Shown piece after piece: positions 23,245 through 23,630 of a stretch of DNA of 23,630 nucleotides. Source of the DNA: Clostridiales bacterium (GTDB taxonomy: Bacteria; Bacillota; Clostridia; Christensenellales; Aristaeellaceae); contig SFOF01000014.1 of NCBI GenBank assembly GCA_004552515.1, positions 1-23,630 of the forward strand, written 5' to 3'. A model generated the notes under the pieces. It saw nothing but the letters and a program-made list of their open reading frames with translations, searched no databases and was not told the DNA's origin. The position numbers and the translations under genes were made by a program. How positions within the stretch are numbered: the first letter of the stretch is position 1; every line of letters begins with the position of its first letter.

Positions 23245-23630
23245 ATGACTGCCCAATCGAAATACCGTAAAACCCTGTTGTCCTGCTACCTGGGGTTCAT
23301 CACCCAGGCCATCACCGCCAACTTTGCGCCGCTTCTGTTCCTGACCTTCAAGGACACTTACGGCATCCCGCTGGAGAAGATCGCCCTGATCCCCATGGCG
23401 TTCTTCCTGACGCAGCTGCTGATCGACTTTGCCGCCACCAAGTTCGTAGACAGGATCGGCTACCGTACCTGCGTGGTCTGCTCGCAGGTGCTGTCCGCCG
23501 TGGGTCTGGCGCTGTTGGCTGTGCTGCCGGAAGTGCTGCCCGACCCCTTCACCGGTATCCTGATCGCTGTGGTGCTTTACGCCATGGGCGCAGGACTGAT
23601 CGAGGTGCTCATCAGCCCCATTGTCGAGGC
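23245..23630 (+). CDS. MFS transporter, N-terminal part (cut by window end)
   Basis: The first 128 codons of a membrane transporter. AAGGA at 23234-23238 is 6 nt before the ATG. The sequence begins 'MTAQSKYRKTLLSCYLGFITQAITANFAPLLF' and shows hydrophobic segments at about residues 11-32, 46-66, 78-98 and 104-125. The loop 'FVDRIGYRT' between segments 2 and 3 matches the MFS signature region (D-R-x-G-x-R). The family member most like it from memory is the sugar-type MFS, but the substrate cannot be told from this part. The position after an AraC tail is usual for a sugar uptake gene. Confidence 0.75.
   Translation, partial: MTAQSKYRKTLLSCYLGFITQAITANFAPLLFLTFKDTYGIPLEKIALIPMAFFLTQLLIDFAATKFVDRIGYRTCVVCSQVLSAVGLALLAVLPEVLPDPFTGILIAVVLYAMGAGLIEVLISPIVE

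Noticed and set aside
1..23630. CRISPR arrays, tRNA or rRNA genes, prophage or toxin-antitoxin modules
   Set aside because: No regularly spaced repeats, cloverleaf or rRNA sequences, or recognisable module genes were found by eye.

Overview
The window looks like chromosome from a Gram-positive, GC-rich Clostridia-type bacterium, probably a gut anaerobe. This rests on AGGAGG-type ribosome sites, sigma-A-like promoters, a DnaA with Firmicute-type boxes (TTATCCACA), an oxygen-sensitive glycyl radical enzyme, plant-glycan enzymes and a fluoride riboswitch. No species can be named from the sequence alone.

Left arm (1-7365): a regulator with a LacI-type sensor domain at the N-terminus and a LuxR-type helix-turn-helix at the C-terminus; then a promoter and fluoride riboswitch feeding a broken cation/proton antiporter; then a small membrane protein that is split or frameshifted. 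A 13-bp bidirectional terminator separates these from a leftward pair: a DUF5107-TPR protein of 1077 residues and an aldose-1-epimerase-like protein.

Origin (about 7450-9467): DnaA boxes, an AT-rich stretch and several palindromes lie upstream of dnaA, and a second box cluster lies between dnaA and dnaN, giving a bipartite oriC. dnaN overlaps mnmE by 4 nt. The usual recF, gyrB, rpmH, rnpA and mnmG neighbours are not seen beside these genes.

Right arm (11897-20530): a 760-bp gene-poor spacer, a GH127-like beta-L-arabinofuranosidase (minus), a divergent MreB-like actin homologue (plus), a glycyl radical enzyme with no activase in view (plus), a 450-bp gene-poor spacer, and a GH42-like glycosidase (minus). 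Several promoters here and at the DUF5107 operon carry similar short palindromes centred on GCGC, which may be a shared operator.

Right end (20530-23630): a zone of gene remnants surrounds two intact genes. The remnants are an aldo/keto-reductase ferredoxin tail fused to the end of another protein with an internal amber stop, a ThrE/DUF1212 piece, an internally deleted transposase and an AraC tail. The intact genes are a Fur/PerR-family regulator under a consensus promoter and a 6-pyruvoyl-tetrahydropterin-synthase-family protein lacking the usual catalytic Cys. The window ends inside an MFS transporter.

Together the intact genes suggest a carbohydrate-degrading anaerobe whose origin region has been rearranged and whose flanks contain several decaying genes. 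Some of the frameshifts could also be assembly errors.
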